From positions 1 to 64,000 of the forward strand of contig CAWACW010000022.1 of the NCBI GenBank assembly GCA_963780635.1: a stretch of 64,000 nucleotides of DNA. The letters are read 5' to 3'. Below are positions 16,849 to 26,997 of the stretch, piece by piece. This DNA comes from DATEPR01 sp963780635. Its GTDB lineage: Bacteria > Actinomycetota > Actinomycetes > Mycobacteriales > Pseudonocardiaceae. Both the position numbers and the translations under genes were made by a program. The notes below the pieces were generated by a model that was given only the letters and a program-made list of their open reading frames with translations, was not told where the DNA came from and made no database searches. Within the stretch, counting starts at the first letter, position 1; each line of letters starts with the position of its first letter.

Positions 16849-16877
16849 ACCGGTCGTCCACATCGTGGACGACCGGT
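16849..16877. promoter_or_regulatory. 12-base-pair inverted repeat between leuA and a divergent gene
   Basis: ACCGGTCGTCCA, a five-base loop, then TGGACGACCGGT form a perfect stem. It lies between two divergently transcribed genes, 156 bases from leuA and 72 bases from the next start, so it is not a normal terminator. It may be an operator or a leader hairpin. Confidence 0.5.
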
Positions 16878-16948
16878 GGCCACGCTGCACCTGAGGATTA
16901 CGCCGTTCGCAGCAGTGTGCGACGCCTCGAACAGGGAATCTCCTGACC

Positions 16949-17242
16949 ATGACTACTCGACGCACGTACGCGGGGCGCTACAGTGCGGCCCGCGTTATCA
17001 CTGGTATCGGTGCCCTGTTCGCAGTCATCGAGGTCGTCTTCATTCTGTTGATCTTGTTCGGTGCGAACGCCGGCAATGCCTTCTACCGGTTCGTCCAGAG
17101 CATCGCCGTGCCGTTGGCGCTGTTCTTCCCCGGGCTGTTCACGGTGCACAACCACGACTGGGAAGTGATCCTGACCTACGGGCTCGCCGCGGTGTTCTGG
17201 CTGGTCGTGACCGGCATCATCGCCAGGTTCGTCGCGCACTGA
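16949..17242 (+). CDS. small membrane protein, paralogue of the next gene
   Basis: The 97-residue product has two hydrophobic segments, ARVITGIGALFAVIEVVFILL (about 14-34) and VILTYGLAAVFWLVVTGIIARF (about 73-94). Between them lies NAFYRFVQSIAVPLALFFPGLF. The layout resembles YggT-like proteins, two helices bracketing a loop with F-P, but homology is not proven. ATG 16949 follows AGGGAATCTCC. The next gene (17331) shares the same order of motifs, so the pair looks like an old tandem duplication. Confidence 0.75.
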   Translation: MTTRRTYAGRYSAARVITGIGALFAVIEVVFILLILFGANAGNAFYRFVQSIAVPLALFFPGLFTVHNHDWEVILTYGLAAVFWLVVTGIIARFVAH

Positions 17243-17330
17243 CGCCCCTGTGCCACCGATCGATCCGCTTGCTCCGATTGTTGTTACTTGCGGGTAGCGT
17301 GCCGGTGACCGACCGTGCGAGACTCCGGAC

Positions 17331-17669
17331 ATGGCCGAGCAAGCTCAGCAGGAAAGTCCGGCCCGGCGTACCACTGCCGAGGTCAGGGCGACCGCCCTCG
17401 GCGCCCTGGCGTCGCTGGTGCGCTGGGTCGGACTCGTTGTGGCGGTGATCCTCGTGGTGCGCGTGCTGCTCACCGTCGGCGGAGCCAACCCGCACAACGG
17501 GATCACCAGCTTCTTCACCACGTGGTCCGATCCACTCGCGTGGCGGTTCAAGGACCTGTTCACGCCCGCCGACGCCAAGCTGCGCATCCTGGTGAACTAC
17601 GGCCTCGCCGCCGTCTGCTGGCTCATCGTCAGCTCGGTCCTGGCGAGGATCATCCGCAGGTGCGCCTGA
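17331..17669 (+). CDS. small membrane protein, paralogue of the preceding gene
   Basis: A 112-residue protein with a charged N-terminus (about 1-20) and two membrane segments, LVRWVGLVVAVILVVRVLL (about 29-47) and ILVNYGLAAVCWLIVSSVLARI (about 86-107). The middle FFTTWSDPLAWRFKDLFTPAD aligns with FYRFVQSIAVPLALFFPGLF of the upstream paralogue; YGLAAV-WL is identical in both. YggT-like topology is possible. The ATG at 17331 is taken from the conserved MAEQAQQ start; the gap to the paralogue is 88 bases. Confidence 0.75.
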   Translation: MAEQAQQESPARRTTAEVRATALGALASLVRWVGLVVAVILVVRVLLTVGGANPHNGITSFFTTWSDPLAWRFKDLFTPADAKLRILVNYGLAAVCWLIVSSVLARIIRRCA

Positions 17670-17701
17670 TCCCCAACTGATTCCCAGCTGATCCCGAACA
17701 C

Positions 17702-17744
17702 CAGAACGGCCCGGTGGGGAATGAATCCCCACCGGGCCGTTCTG
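17702..17744. terminator. bidirectional terminator
   Basis: A 19-base-pair perfect stem begins CAGAACGGCCCGGTGGGGA, has a five-base ATGAA loop, and ends TTCTG. It sits between the convergent small membrane gene (stop 17669) and the LPXTG protein gene (stop 17772) and can serve both. Confidence 0.9.
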
Positions 17745-17771
17745 TCAGCGTGTCGCTGTGGTGTTGGTGCG

Positions 17772-18422
17772 TCAGGCGGTCTTGCGGCGCGAGCTGTAGC
17801 GCAGCCAGAACAGGATGCCGCCACCGATGACGACCAGGCCACCGGCGATGCCCAGCGGCAGGCCGGCGTTCACACCGGTGTTGGGCAGCGGGGCCGCACC
17901 TGCCGGACCAGCGGGGGTCGTGGTCGCAGCGGCGACAACGGCTTCCGAGGTCGTGGTCGGCGGAGCCGGCGTGCTGCTGCTGGCCGGCGGCGGCGGCGGG
18001 GTCGACGAGGACGACGCGGGCGGCGGCGGGGGCGGCGGGGTCTCGCAGACCGGCGAAGTCTGGGTGTCGACGAAGCTGAAGCCGGCGGGGCCGTTGCCGT
18101 CGGGGCCGGGCGTGTCGTCACCGGCGACCACAGTGATCTTGAAGACGTGCTCGACGGTGGCGTCGTCGTCCTTGATCGTCTTGTTGTAGCTGCCGTGGAA
18201 GGTGTCGTCGACCACGGTCTTGCCCTGATCGGTGATGGTCACGGTGTTGTTGCGCGCGGTGTAGTTGGCCAGGTTGACCTGGAACTGGGCCGTGGTGTTG
18301 TAGCACGAGGCCGAGTCGCTGTGGTTGTGCGCGCTGGCCGGCAGCGCCAGCACCATGGCCGCACCAAGGGCAACCGCGGCTGCTCCACCGATACCCACCG
18401 TGCGCCGCATTGCTAAACGCAT
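17772..18422 (-). CDS. secreted LPXTG-anchored cell-wall protein
   Basis: The 216-residue precursor has a signal peptide (MRLAMRRTVG ... LALPASA, cleavage near 31). A compact beta-rich domain spans about 32-125, with Cys40 and Cys126 as a possible disulfide. A Pro/Ser/Thr spacer (about 127-175) follows. The sorting signal is LPNTG (179-183), a hydrophobic helix and the RYSSRRKTA tail. Sortase would cut between Thr and Gly and link it to peptidoglycan. ATG 18422 has GGGAGCAGG upstream. No sortase gene lies in the window. The function of the exposed domain is unknown. Confidence 0.9.
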   Translation of the reverse strand: MRLAMRRTVGIGGAAAVALGAAMVLALPASAHNHSDSASCYNTTAQFQVNLANYTARNNTVTITDQGKTVVDDTFHGSYNKTIKDDDATVEHVFKITVVAGDDTPGPDGNGPAGFSFVDTQTSPVCETPPPPPPPASSSSTPPPPPASSSTPAPPTTTSEAVVAAATTTPAGPAGAAPLPNTGVNAGLPLGIAGGLVVIGGGILFWLRYSSRRKTA

Positions 18423-18736
18423 TCCTGCTCCCGTTCTGAAGTTCTGCGTCCCCCGGTCCGCGCACGGCGATCCGGCCTGAGCACCCAGCCCCGACTCATC
18501 AGCGCAGCCAGGGGTGCAAGCACCCACAGTTGCGCCTCTGGCAAAACAACACCGCTATGGGTGACACTGACGGCTGAGATCCGTCCTACTAAGACAGGAC
18601 TCGCAGACTGTATGTGGTCGGCTCGTCGCAAGTCACGCCGGGGGTCCCCTAATTGCGTCTCAACTTGGTGAAGGCTCACCAGGGACCCGATATGTCGGCC
18701 TTCTGCCCTCGCGTACTAGTCCGGTCGGCGCAACGA
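18423..18736. other. 314-base upstream region of the LPXTG gene
   Basis: No gene seen. The stretch lies between the start of the LPXTG gene and the stop of kynU, both on the minus strand, so it should hold a kynU terminator and the LPXTG promoter. A weak hairpin GTCCT ... AGGAC is at about 18584-18601. No convincing promoter boxes could be assigned. Confidence 0.4.
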
Positions 18737-19966
18737 TCAGGTGACTGTGGACTTTGTGGAGTGGCGCTCCGCCAGGTACTCGCGGGTATCCACAACCTGT
18801 GCGATGTGTTCGACCGCGTCCCACACATCGACGAAGCGCGTATAAATCGGTGCGAAACCGAAACGTGCGATGTCCGGGGCCCGGAAGTCGCCGATGACAT
18901 TCCGGTCGATCAGTGCGTGGACCAGTTCGTAGGCGTGCTCGAACCGCAGGGACACCTGGCTTCCGCGCTGGTCGGCGTCCTGGGGGGACGCCACAATCAA
19001 CGTGGAGCACCGTTCCGCTATGAGTTCGACGAACAACGACGTCAAGGATTTACCCTTGGTTCGCAGTTCTGTTGTGGACACCGGCGACAACACGCCGACG
19101 GCGTCTTCCAGGGCGGCCAGCGACAGGATCGGCGGCGTCCCGTTGGCCAACTGGCCGATGCCGCTCGCGGGCAGGTAATCGGGGCTCATCGCGAACGGGT
19201 CGGCGTGGCCATGCCAACCGGGCAGCGGAGTGTGCAAATCGGAGTGGTGCTCCGCCGCGACGAAAACGTAGGACGGCGCACCCGGGCCGCCATTGAGGTA
19301 TTTGTATCCACAACCAACAGCCAGGTCTGCTTTCCACTCTCGCAATCGCACGTCGAGCGTGCCCGCGGAATGGCACAGATCCCACAGCATCAGTGCGCCG
19401 GCCGCGTGCACTCGCGCGGTCGTCTCGGGTGCGGGCCACAGCGCGCCGGTCCGGAAGTCCACGTGGGACAGGCACACCACGGCGACCCGGTCGTCCAGTG
19501 CGGCGGGCAGGTCGGCGGGACCGTCGATCAGCCGCAGTTCGCCGCCGGTCAGTTCGGCGACCGACCGGGCGATGTAGACGTCGGTCGGGAACGCGTGCCG
19601 CTCCACGACCAGCACCGGCCTGCCCGGCCGCATCCGGGCGGCGGTGACGAGCAGCTTGAACAGGTTCACGCTCGTCGAGTCGGCGACCGCGATCTCCTCG
19701 GCCGACGCGCCCAGCAGCGGCGCGAGCAGCGCGGCGACCCGCCGGGACGCCGTCCACCAGCCCGCTTCGTTCCAGGACCGGATCAGCCGCTCGCCCCATT
19801 CGTGCCGGATGACCTCGGCCAGCCGGTCCGGTGTGGACGCGGGCAGCGCGCCGAGGCTGTTCCCGTCCAGGTAGATCAGGCCCTCGGGCAGCGCGAACGA
19901 GTCCCGGAGGCCGGCCAGCGGGTCGGCGGCGTCGAGTGCCGCTGCGTCGGTTCTGGAGGCGACCAT
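18737..19966 (-). CDS. kynU: kynureninase
   Basis: The 409-residue PLP enzyme hydrolyses kynurenine to anthranilate and alanine (3-hydroxykynurenine likewise). Diagnostic segments: IYLDGNSLGALP (about 31-42), EWGERLIRSWNEAGWW (56-71), and ADSTSVNLFKLL (95-106). LWDLCHSAGTLDV (194-206) contains the PLP-binding Asp, and GCGYKYLNGGPGAPSYVFV carries the Schiff-base lysine K222. It is full length. Upstream on the same strand are a nitroreductase (16-base gap) and a PIG-V-like enzyme. No tryptophan dioxygenase or formamidase is nearby. Confidence 0.95.
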   Translation of the reverse strand: MVASRTDAAALDAADPLAGLRDSFALPEGLIYLDGNSLGALPASTPDRLAEVIRHEWGERLIRSWNEAGWWTASRRVAALLAPLLGASAEEIAVADSTSVNLFKLLVTAARMRPGRPVLVVERHAFPTDVYIARSVAELTGGELRLIDGPADLPAALDDRVAVVCLSHVDFRTGALWPAPETTARVHAAGALMLWDLCHSAGTLDVRLREWKADLAVGCGYKYLNGGPGAPSYVFVAAEHHSDLHTPLPGWHGHADPFAMSPDYLPASGIGQLANGTPPILSLAALEDAVGVLSPVSTTELRTKGKSLTSLFVELIAERCSTLIVASPQDADQRGSQVSLRFEHAYELVHALIDRNVIGDFRAPDIARFGFAPIYTRFVDVWDAVEHIAQVVDTREYLAERHSTKSTVT

Positions 19967-19982
19967 GCCGGCATCCTCGCAG

Positions 19983-20594
19983 TCAGAACAGCGGATTGCC
20001 CCACTCGCCGGTGAACGCGATCCGATCCAGGTCCAGTCGCGTGCGTTCGGCCAACTCCTGCGCCCGGCGCCGGTCGACCAGTACCGCGGGGTCGCCGAGG
20101 CCGCCCACGGCGATGGCGATGATCGGCCGCGTGTCCGGCGGCAGCGCGAACTCGGTGCGGGCCCCGGCCGCGTCGAAGCCGGCCATCTGATGCGCGACCA
20201 GGCCCTCGGCCACGGCCTGCAGCACCAGGTTCTGGGTGGCCAGGCCGACGCCGTACTCGGCGAAGGGGATCTCGCCCTTCTCGTTGCGCGTCACGGCGAC
20301 GCCGATCATCAGCACCGCGGCCGCGTGCGCCCAGGACTGGTTGCCGTCGTTGAGCAGGTCGTGGATCCGGCGGAACGTGTCGTCGCCACGGCAGCCGACC
20401 AGGTACCGCGCGGGCTGCGTGTTGCCGAAGGACGCGGCCCAGCGGGCCGCTTCCAGCAGCGAGCGCAGCTGCGGCTCGGTCACCTTCGCGTCCGGGTCCA
20501 GTGCCCTCGGGCTCCACCGGTCGGCGATCAACGGGTGCAGCGGGGCACTGGCGCGGGCCCGCTTGTCCGTCTGCGTCAACTCCTCATTCGACAC
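19983..20594 (-). CDS. nitroreductase family protein
   Basis: The 203-residue flavoprotein has the family landmarks: an early RWSPRALDP with the FMN-contacting R-S-R-like segment, LEAARWAASFGNTQPARYLV (about 47-66), GVGLATQNLVLQAVAEGL (about 116-133) and the near-terminal IAIAVGGLGDP. It probably reduces nitro- or quinone-type compounds with NAD(P)H using FMN. It is in a likely minus-strand operon between the PIG-V-like gene and kynU. Whether it acts on a tryptophan-derived compound is unknown. Confidence 0.88.
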   Translation of the reverse strand: MSNEELTQTDKRARASAPLHPLIADRWSPRALDPDAKVTEPQLRSLLEAARWAASFGNTQPARYLVGCRGDDTFRRIHDLLNDGNQSWAHAAAVLMIGVAVTRNEKGEIPFAEYGVGLATQNLVLQAVAEGLVAHQMAGFDAAGARTEFALPPDTRPIIAIAVGGLGDPAVLVDRRRAQELAERTRLDLDRIAFTGEWGNPLF

Positions 20595-20622
20595 GCGTGC
20601 CAGGTTAGTAGCCCCGGCACGC

Positions 20623-21879
20623 TCAGATCGCGTAGTGCCAGCCGGTGAGCGAGTAGGCGCCGAACCACGCGCTCGCCACCACGACCCCGGCCAGCACCGT
20701 GACCACCGTGCCCGGTTTGCGCTTGGCCAGCGCCACGGCGGGCGGGATCAGCAGCGTGAACGCGGGCAGCAGCAGTCGCGCCTTGGAGTTCATCAGGCCG
20801 TTGGCGCCCAGGTCCATCACCAGCACGAGCGTCCCGTAGAGCACCAGCGGCCATGCGACCCGCTGCCGGATGCTGATCACCACCAGCGCGATCGCCACCA
20901 CCAGGATCGCGACCGTGCCGACCTCCAGCACCGAACGCCCGCTGGCCAGCACGTCCAGGCCGAACCTCACGGTCGCCACGCCGCCGTCGAAGGCCGAGTT
21001 CCAGCCGTCCCGCTGCAACTGGAACCAGCCGGTCAGCTGCCCGGTGCGGTGCGCGACGAACAGCAGGTAGCCGACCAGGCCCGCAGGCGCGAGCACCAGG
21101 CCCAGCACCGGCCGCCAGCCGTCCCGCCGCCGCGCCAGCGCCACGATCGCGACCACGCAGACCGTCGCCACGATGGCCGCCGCGGTCGGCCGCACCAGCC
21201 CGGCCCCGGCCGCCGCCAACCCGGCGAGCAGCCAGTTCCGCTCCACGACACCCACCAGCGCCCACGCCACCAGCGCGCAGAACAGCGCCTCCGAGTACGC
21301 CATCGACAGCGTGATCGCCATCGGCGAGGCCGCGAACAGCACGACCAGGATCAGGCCGGTCCGCCGCTGGTCGCCGGGCAGGTGCCGGGCCAGCCGGGCC
21401 AGCGCGTAGGCACAGGCCACCCCGCAGACCAGGCTGACCGTGAACGCGGCCGCCACCAGGCCGACCCCGGGCAGCGCGGCCGCCAGGCGGACCAGCCACG
21501 GGTAGCCGGGGAAGAACGCCAGCGCGGTGTCCGGCGTGTGCCTGCCGAACGCGTCGGTCAGCCCGGCAGGCACCCGGTCGTAACCGTCGCCCGCGATGGC
21601 CAGGTACCACTGGCCGTCCCAGGACGTGAGCGCGCTCGACGTCGAGGTGCCGTTGCGGGCGGTCAGCCACGTGAGGACGAGCACGCCGAACTCGCGCACG
21701 GCCAGAAAGAGCAGCCCGGGTGCCACGATGTGCAGCAGCGCAGGGCCTGTGCGCGATCGCACATCGGCGGGTGGCACGGCCGCGACGGTGGCGCCGTCCG
21801 GTACCGCCGCGGTGTGTTCCGGCAGGTCCACGTCGCCTCTCGGCTCGACTGGCTGCTGGTCGACCTCGGTTGTCGACAC
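20623..21879 (-). CDS. PIG-V-like membrane mannosyltransferase
   Basis: The 418-residue integral membrane protein has about ten hydrophobic helices. The key family feature is the first periplasmic loop, SSALTSWDGQWYLAIAGDGYD (about 81-101), followed by DTALAFFPGYPWLVRLAA (about 116-133), as in GPI mannosyltransferase 2/PIG-V and its actinobacterial relatives (GT-C fold, polyprenol-phosphate sugar donor). GTG at 21879 is preferred because GGAGGG lies 6 bases upstream; a GTG at 21894 is inside that site. The acceptor is not known. Confidence 0.85.
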   Translation of the reverse strand: MSTTEVDQQPVEPRGDVDLPEHTAAVPDGATVAAVPPADVRSRTGPALLHIVAPGLLFLAVREFGVLVLTWLTARNGTSTSSALTSWDGQWYLAIAGDGYDRVPAGLTDAFGRHTPDTALAFFPGYPWLVRLAAALPGVGLVAAAFTVSLVCGVACAYALARLARHLPGDQRRTGLILVVLFAASPMAITLSMAYSEALFCALVAWALVGVVERNWLLAGLAAAGAGLVRPTAAAIVATVCVVAIVALARRRDGWRPVLGLVLAPAGLVGYLLFVAHRTGQLTGWFQLQRDGWNSAFDGGVATVRFGLDVLASGRSVLEVGTVAILVVAIALVVISIRQRVAWPLVLYGTLVLVMDLGANGLMNSKARLLLPAFTLLIPPAVALAKRKPGTVVTVLAGVVVASAWFGAYSLTGWHYAI

Positions 21880-21995
21880 GCCTTGTCCCTCCACAGCTCA
21901 CGTCGGACGACTGGGCGTACAGGGTAAGGGGTCGCCGCCGCCGGTAGGCTGCTGGCCAGGTATGTAGCGGTCGCTCCTGAGGAGGTTCGATACCG

Positions 21996-23261
21996 GTGGC
22001 GCTCGTCGTCCAGAAGTACGGCGGTTCATCACTGGAAAGTGCCGACCGGATCAAGCGCGTCGCGGAGCGCATCGTCGCCACCCGCAAGGCGGGCAACGAC
22101 GTGGTAGTGGTCTGCTCGGCGATGGGTGACACCACCGACGAACTGCTCGAACTCGCGCAGCAGGTCAACCCGGTCCCGCCCGGCCGTGAGATGGACATGC
22201 TGCTGACCGCGGGGGAACGCATCTCCAACGCGCTGGTGGCGATGGCGATCAGCGCCCTGGGTGCCGACGCCCGGTCGTTCACCGGGTCGCAGGCCGGCGT
22301 GCTCACCGATTCCACGCACGGCCGCGCCCGGATCATCGACGTCACGCCCGGCAGGCTGCGTGAGGCGCTGGACGAGGGCCACATCGTGCTCGTGGCCGGA
22401 TTCCAGGGCGTCAGCCAGGACACCAAGGACATCACGACCCTGGGCCGCGGCGGCTCGGACACCACGGCGGTCGCGCTGGCCGCCGCGCTCGGCGCCGACG
22501 TGTGCGAGATCTACACCGACGTCGAGGGCGTCTACACCGCTGACCCGCGGATCGTGCCCCAGGCCCGCCGCCTGGACACGGTCACCTACGAGGAGATGCT
22601 GGAGATGGCGGCGGCGGGCGCGAAGGTGCTGATGCTGCGCTGCGTCGAGTACGCCCGGCGGTACGGCGTACCGATCCGCGTCCGCTCGTCCTACGGCAAC
22701 AAGCCGGGCACGCTGGTGTCCGGATCGATGGAGGACCTCACCGTGGAACAGGCGATGATCACCGGCGTCGCGCACGACCGGTCCGAGGCCAAGGTGACCG
22801 TGACCGGGGTGCCCGATCGCACCGGTGTCGCCGCCCGGATCTTCCGCGTGATCGCGGACGCCGAGATCGACATCGACATGGTGCTGCAGAACGTGTCTGC
22901 GGCCACCTCCGGCCGCACGGACATCACGTTCACGCTGTCCAAGACCAACGGCCCGGTGGCCGTGTCGGCGCTGGAGAAGGTCAAGGCCGAACTGGGCTTC
23001 GAGCAAGTGCTCTACGACGACCACGTGGGCAAGGTGTCCCTGGTCGGCGCGGGCATGCGCTCGCATCCCGGTGTCACGGCCGGGTTCTGCGAGGCACTGG
23101 CCAAGGCGGGCGTGAACATCGAGATCATCAACACCTCGGAGATCCGGATCTCGGTGCTGATCCGCGATCTGCAGGTGGACGAGGCGGTGCGCGCCATCCA
23201 CGACGCGTTCGGTCTGGGCGGCGACGAGGAAGCCGTCGTCTACGCGGGCAGCGGGCGGTGA
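21996..23261 (+). CDS. ask: aspartate kinase
   Basis: The 421-residue enzyme phosphorylates L-aspartate, starting lysine/DAP, threonine and methionine synthesis. It opens with VQKYGGSSLES (about 5-15). It contains FQGVSQDTKDITTLGRGGSDTTAVALAAAL (about 135-164) and two C-terminal ACT domains (about 265-420) for Lys/Thr control. An in-frame ATG at 22728, before GVAHDRSEAKVTVTG, matches the place where actinobacterial ask genes make a separate beta subunit. GTG 21996 follows GAGGAGG. asd follows after 3 bases. Confidence 0.97.
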   Translation: MALVVQKYGGSSLESADRIKRVAERIVATRKAGNDVVVVCSAMGDTTDELLELAQQVNPVPPGREMDMLLTAGERISNALVAMAISALGADARSFTGSQAGVLTDSTHGRARIIDVTPGRLREALDEGHIVLVAGFQGVSQDTKDITTLGRGGSDTTAVALAAALGADVCEIYTDVEGVYTADPRIVPQARRLDTVTYEEMLEMAAAGAKVLMLRCVEYARRYGVPIRVRSSYGNKPGTLVSGSMEDLTVEQAMITGVAHDRSEAKVTVTGVPDRTGVAARIFRVIADAEIDIDMVLQNVSAATSGRTDITFTLSKTNGPVAVSALEKVKAELGFEQVLYDDHVGKVSLVGAGMRSHPGVTAGFCEALAKAGVNIEIINTSEIRISVLIRDLQVDEAVRAIHDAFGLGGDEEAVVYAGSGR

Positions 23262-23264
23262 GCG

Positions 23265-24345
<1,081 letters not shown>

Positions 24346-24347
24346 TC

Positions 24348-25787
24348 GTGCCGGGACCGGTGGTGCTGGGGATCGACCTCGGCACGACCGCGACCAAGGT
24401 GGTCGCGGCGGGCATCGACGGCCGTCAGCACGCCCTGGCGGAACGCGCGTACCCGCTGACCACCGGCCCGCACGGCGAGGCCACCCAGGACGCCGACCAG
24501 GTGCTGGCGGCCGCCCGCGAGGCGCTCGCCGAGTGCGCGCGGGCGTGCGACGGCCGCCCGATCGCGGGCATCTCGTTCAGTGCCGCCATGCACACACTGC
24601 TGCCGCTGGACTGCCACGGCCGCCCGCTCGGGCCCGCGCTGAGCTGGGCCGACCACCGGGCCGCCGGGGTGGCGAAGCAGTTGCGCGCGCACGCCGACGA
24701 GGCAGGCGCGCTGCACCGCGCGACCGGCACCCCGGTGCACCCGATGAGCCCGCTGGTGAAGCTGGCCTGGTTCGCCGAGCACGACCCGGAGCTCCACGCG
24801 GCCGCGCGGCACTGGGTGGGCGTCAAGGACTACGTGCTGTACCGGCTCACCGGACGGCTGGCCACCGAGCACTCGTGCGCGTCGGGTACCGGGCTGATGA
24901 ACATCCACCGGCTCGCCTGGCATCAGCCGTCGCTCGACGTGGCCAGGGTGACCGCCGACCAGTTGCCGGACCTGCTCGCCCCGACCGACTCGCTGCCGCT
25001 GGCCCAGGCCGAGGGCGCCCTGCCCGCCGGGCTGCCGGTGGTCGCAGGCGGCGGTGACGGGCCGCTGGCCAACCTGGGCACGGGCGCGACCCGGCCGGGC
25101 ATGGCCGCGCTGTCGCTGGGCACCAGCGGGGCGTTGCGCGGTATCCGGGACACCCCCGGCGTGGACGAGCGCCTGCGGTTGTTCTGCTACGCCCTGGCCG
25201 ACGGCCTCTGGGTGACGGGCGGGGCGATCAGCAACGGCGGCGTCGTCGGCGCCTGGGCGGCGGACACGTTCGGCGTGCCCGTGCACGACCTGCTGGCCGA
25301 GGCGGACGCGGCCGACCCGGCAGGCCTGATCGCGCTGCCCTACCTGCTGGGCGAGCGGGCCCCCTGGTGGGACCCGGACCCGAGGGCTGTGCTGCTGGGC
25401 CTGCGCCGCGAACACGGCCGCGCACAGATCACCAGGGCCATGATCGAGGGTGTCGGCCAGCAGCTGGCCCTGGTCGCCGAGGCGATGGAGCACCTGACCG
25501 AGATCCGGGCGACCGGCGGCGCGTTCCGGTCGCCGGTGTGGGGCCACGTGATCTCCTCGGCGCTGAACCGCGACCTGGCCGTCACCACCGGCGAAGGCGG
25601 CTCCGGTCTCGGCGCGGTGCTGCTCGGGTGGCGGGGCATCGGCGAACTGGACTCGCTGAGCGGTGTCGCCGACCTGATCACCCCGAGCGGCACCATCCAC
25701 CCGGACCCCGAACTGGCCCAACGCCTGGCGGGCAGCCGGGAACTGGTCGTCCGCGCGCACGACGCGCTGCTCAGCCTGGCGAACTGA
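24348..25787 (+). CDS. FGGY-family sugar kinase, gluconokinase-like
   Basis: The 479-residue kinase has the FGGY ATPase layout. LGIDLGTTATKVVAAGIDG (about 6-24) is the phosphate-1 loop. ISFSAAMHTLLPLD, SWADHRA, and TGTPVHPMSPLVKLAWF (about 126-142) are like the gluconate kinase substrate segment. The C-terminal FGGY-C domain contains LSLGTSGALRG (adenosine motif region) and ATGGAFRSPVWGHVISSALN (about 386-405). GTG 24348 lies 2 bases after the asd stop, so it is part of the ask-asd transcript. Its stop overlaps the convergent MFS gene by 17 bases. Confidence 0.85.
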   Translation: MPGPVVLGIDLGTTATKVVAAGIDGRQHALAERAYPLTTGPHGEATQDADQVLAAAREALAECARACDGRPIAGISFSAAMHTLLPLDCHGRPLGPALSWADHRAAGVAKQLRAHADEAGALHRATGTPVHPMSPLVKLAWFAEHDPELHAAARHWVGVKDYVLYRLTGRLATEHSCASGTGLMNIHRLAWHQPSLDVARVTADQLPDLLAPTDSLPLAQAEGALPAGLPVVAGGGDGPLANLGTGATRPGMAALSLGTSGALRGIRDTPGVDERLRLFCYALADGLWVTGGAISNGGVVGAWAADTFGVPVHDLLAEADAADPAGLIALPYLLGERAPWWDPDPRAVLLGLRREHGRAQITRAMIEGVGQQLALVAEAMEHLTEIRATGGAFRSPVWGHVISSALNRDLAVTTGEGGSGLGAVLLGWRGIGELDSLSGVADLITPSGTIHPDPELAQRLAGSRELVVRAHDALLSLAN

Positions 25788-26997
25788 CCGCGGGCAGCGC
25801 CTCGACCACGTCCGGCATCCGGGGTGGCGTGCGCTTGCGGGCCAGCGGCGCGGCGATCAGCGCGATCAGCGCCCCGCCCAGGCCCGCCGCGGCGAACCCG
25901 CCGGTCGCGCCGAAATGGTCGACCACGGTGCCCACGATCGGCGAGCCGAACGCTCCGCCCAAGGTCAGCGCCGAGCTGTGCAGCCCCATCGCCTCGCCGC
26001 GCACCGAAGCGGGCGCCAGCCTGCTCACACCGTCCCCGGTGGCGGCCAGCGTCGGCGCGCACAGCAGGTTGCTCGGGATCAGCACCAGGCACAGCACCCA
26101 CCACTGCCCACCGAACAGCCCGACCGGCACCACGAGCAGCCCGAGCACGCCCATCAGCACGAGCGGGCCGGGGCTGCGGCGCAGCACGCCGTAGACGATG
26201 CCGCCGAGCACCGAGGCAAGGCACATCGCGATGGTGACCACACCGGTCAAGCTCAGCTCACCGACACCGCGCAGCGCGGCGACGATCGCGACCTCGGTGC
26301 CCGCCAGCGCGAACACCGCACCGCACCCGGCCGCCAGCATCGCGAGCAGCTGCGGGCGCAGCCACTGCCTGCGTGGCGGGCGCGGCGCCTCCGGCTCGTG
26401 CTTGTCGTGCTCGCCACGCACGACCGGGTTGACCGCGAACAGCGCGATCCCGGCGATGATCAGCAGGCACCCCAGGCCGATCACCGCGACCGTCGTCGAG
26501 ACGTTGGTGGCCACCAGCACGGCGACCGCGGGTCCGACCATGAACGACAGCTCGACCGAGATCGAGTCCAGCGAGAACGCGGCCCGCCGATGCTCCTCGG
26601 GCACCAGCGCGGCCAGCGCCTGGCGGCCGACCGACATCACCGGCAGCGCGAGCAGGCCACCGAAGAAGGACACCACGAGCAGCGCGGCATAGGGCAACGA
26701 CCAGGCAACGAGCCAGTAGGCGCCTTCGCCGATCGTGGTGATCACGACCATGCCGCGCAGACCCCAGCCGTCCACCAGCCGACCGCTCAGCGGCGCGCCG
26801 ATGGCGATGCCGACGGTGCCCGCGGCACCGACCAGGCCGGCCGCGCCGTAGTTGTGGTGCAGTGTGAGCACGACGTGCAGGGTGAGAACCATCGAGGTGG
26901 CCGCGACCGGGATCCGCGCCACCAGCATCAACACCAGCAGCGTGCGGACCCCGGGCAGCTTGATCACCTGCCAGTACTTGCCCAGTGCCACAGCCAT
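25771..26997 (-). CDS. MFS transporter
   Basis: The 408-residue protein has about twelve transmembrane helices. Characteristic loop 2-3 GAPLSGRLVDGWGLRGMVV (about 67-85) is the MFS G-x-x-x-D-R-x-G-R/K motif, and SRLAPASVRGEAMGLHSSAL is the equivalent in the second half. A hydrophilic central loop (RGEHDKHEPEAPRPPRRQ, about 194-211) separates the two bundles. It is probably a drug/metabolite exporter; substrate unknown. The start ATG 26997 has GGAGG 12 bases upstream. Tail-to-tail overlap with the sugar kinase. Confidence 0.88.
   Translation of the reverse strand: MAVALGKYWQVIKLPGVRTLLVLMLVARIPVAATSMVLTLHVVLTLHHNYGAAGLVGAAGTVGIAIGAPLSGRLVDGWGLRGMVVITTIGEGAYWLVAWSLPYAALLVVSFFGGLLALPVMSVGRQALAALVPEEHRRAAFSLDSISVELSFMVGPAVAVLVATNVSTTVAVIGLGCLLIIAGIALFAVNPVVRGEHDKHEPEAPRPPRRQWLRPQLLAMLAAGCGAVFALAGTEVAIVAALRGVGELSLTGVVTIAMCLASVLGGIVYGVLRRSPGPLVLMGVLGLLVVPVGLFGGQWWVLCLVLIPSNLLCAPTLAATGDGVSRLAPASVRGEAMGLHSSALTLGGAFGSPIVGTVVDHFGATGGFAAAGLGGALIALIAAPLARKRTPPRMPDVVEALPAVSSPG

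Noticed and set aside
16690..16965. Trp-rich leader peptide for leuA
   Set aside because: The minus frame has four Trp but no Leu run and no ribosome site, so it does not fit leucine attenuation.
20576..22465. Long minus-strand frame of 629 codons
   Set aside because: It overlaps the PIG-V-like gene and ask in another frame and has no domain of its own.
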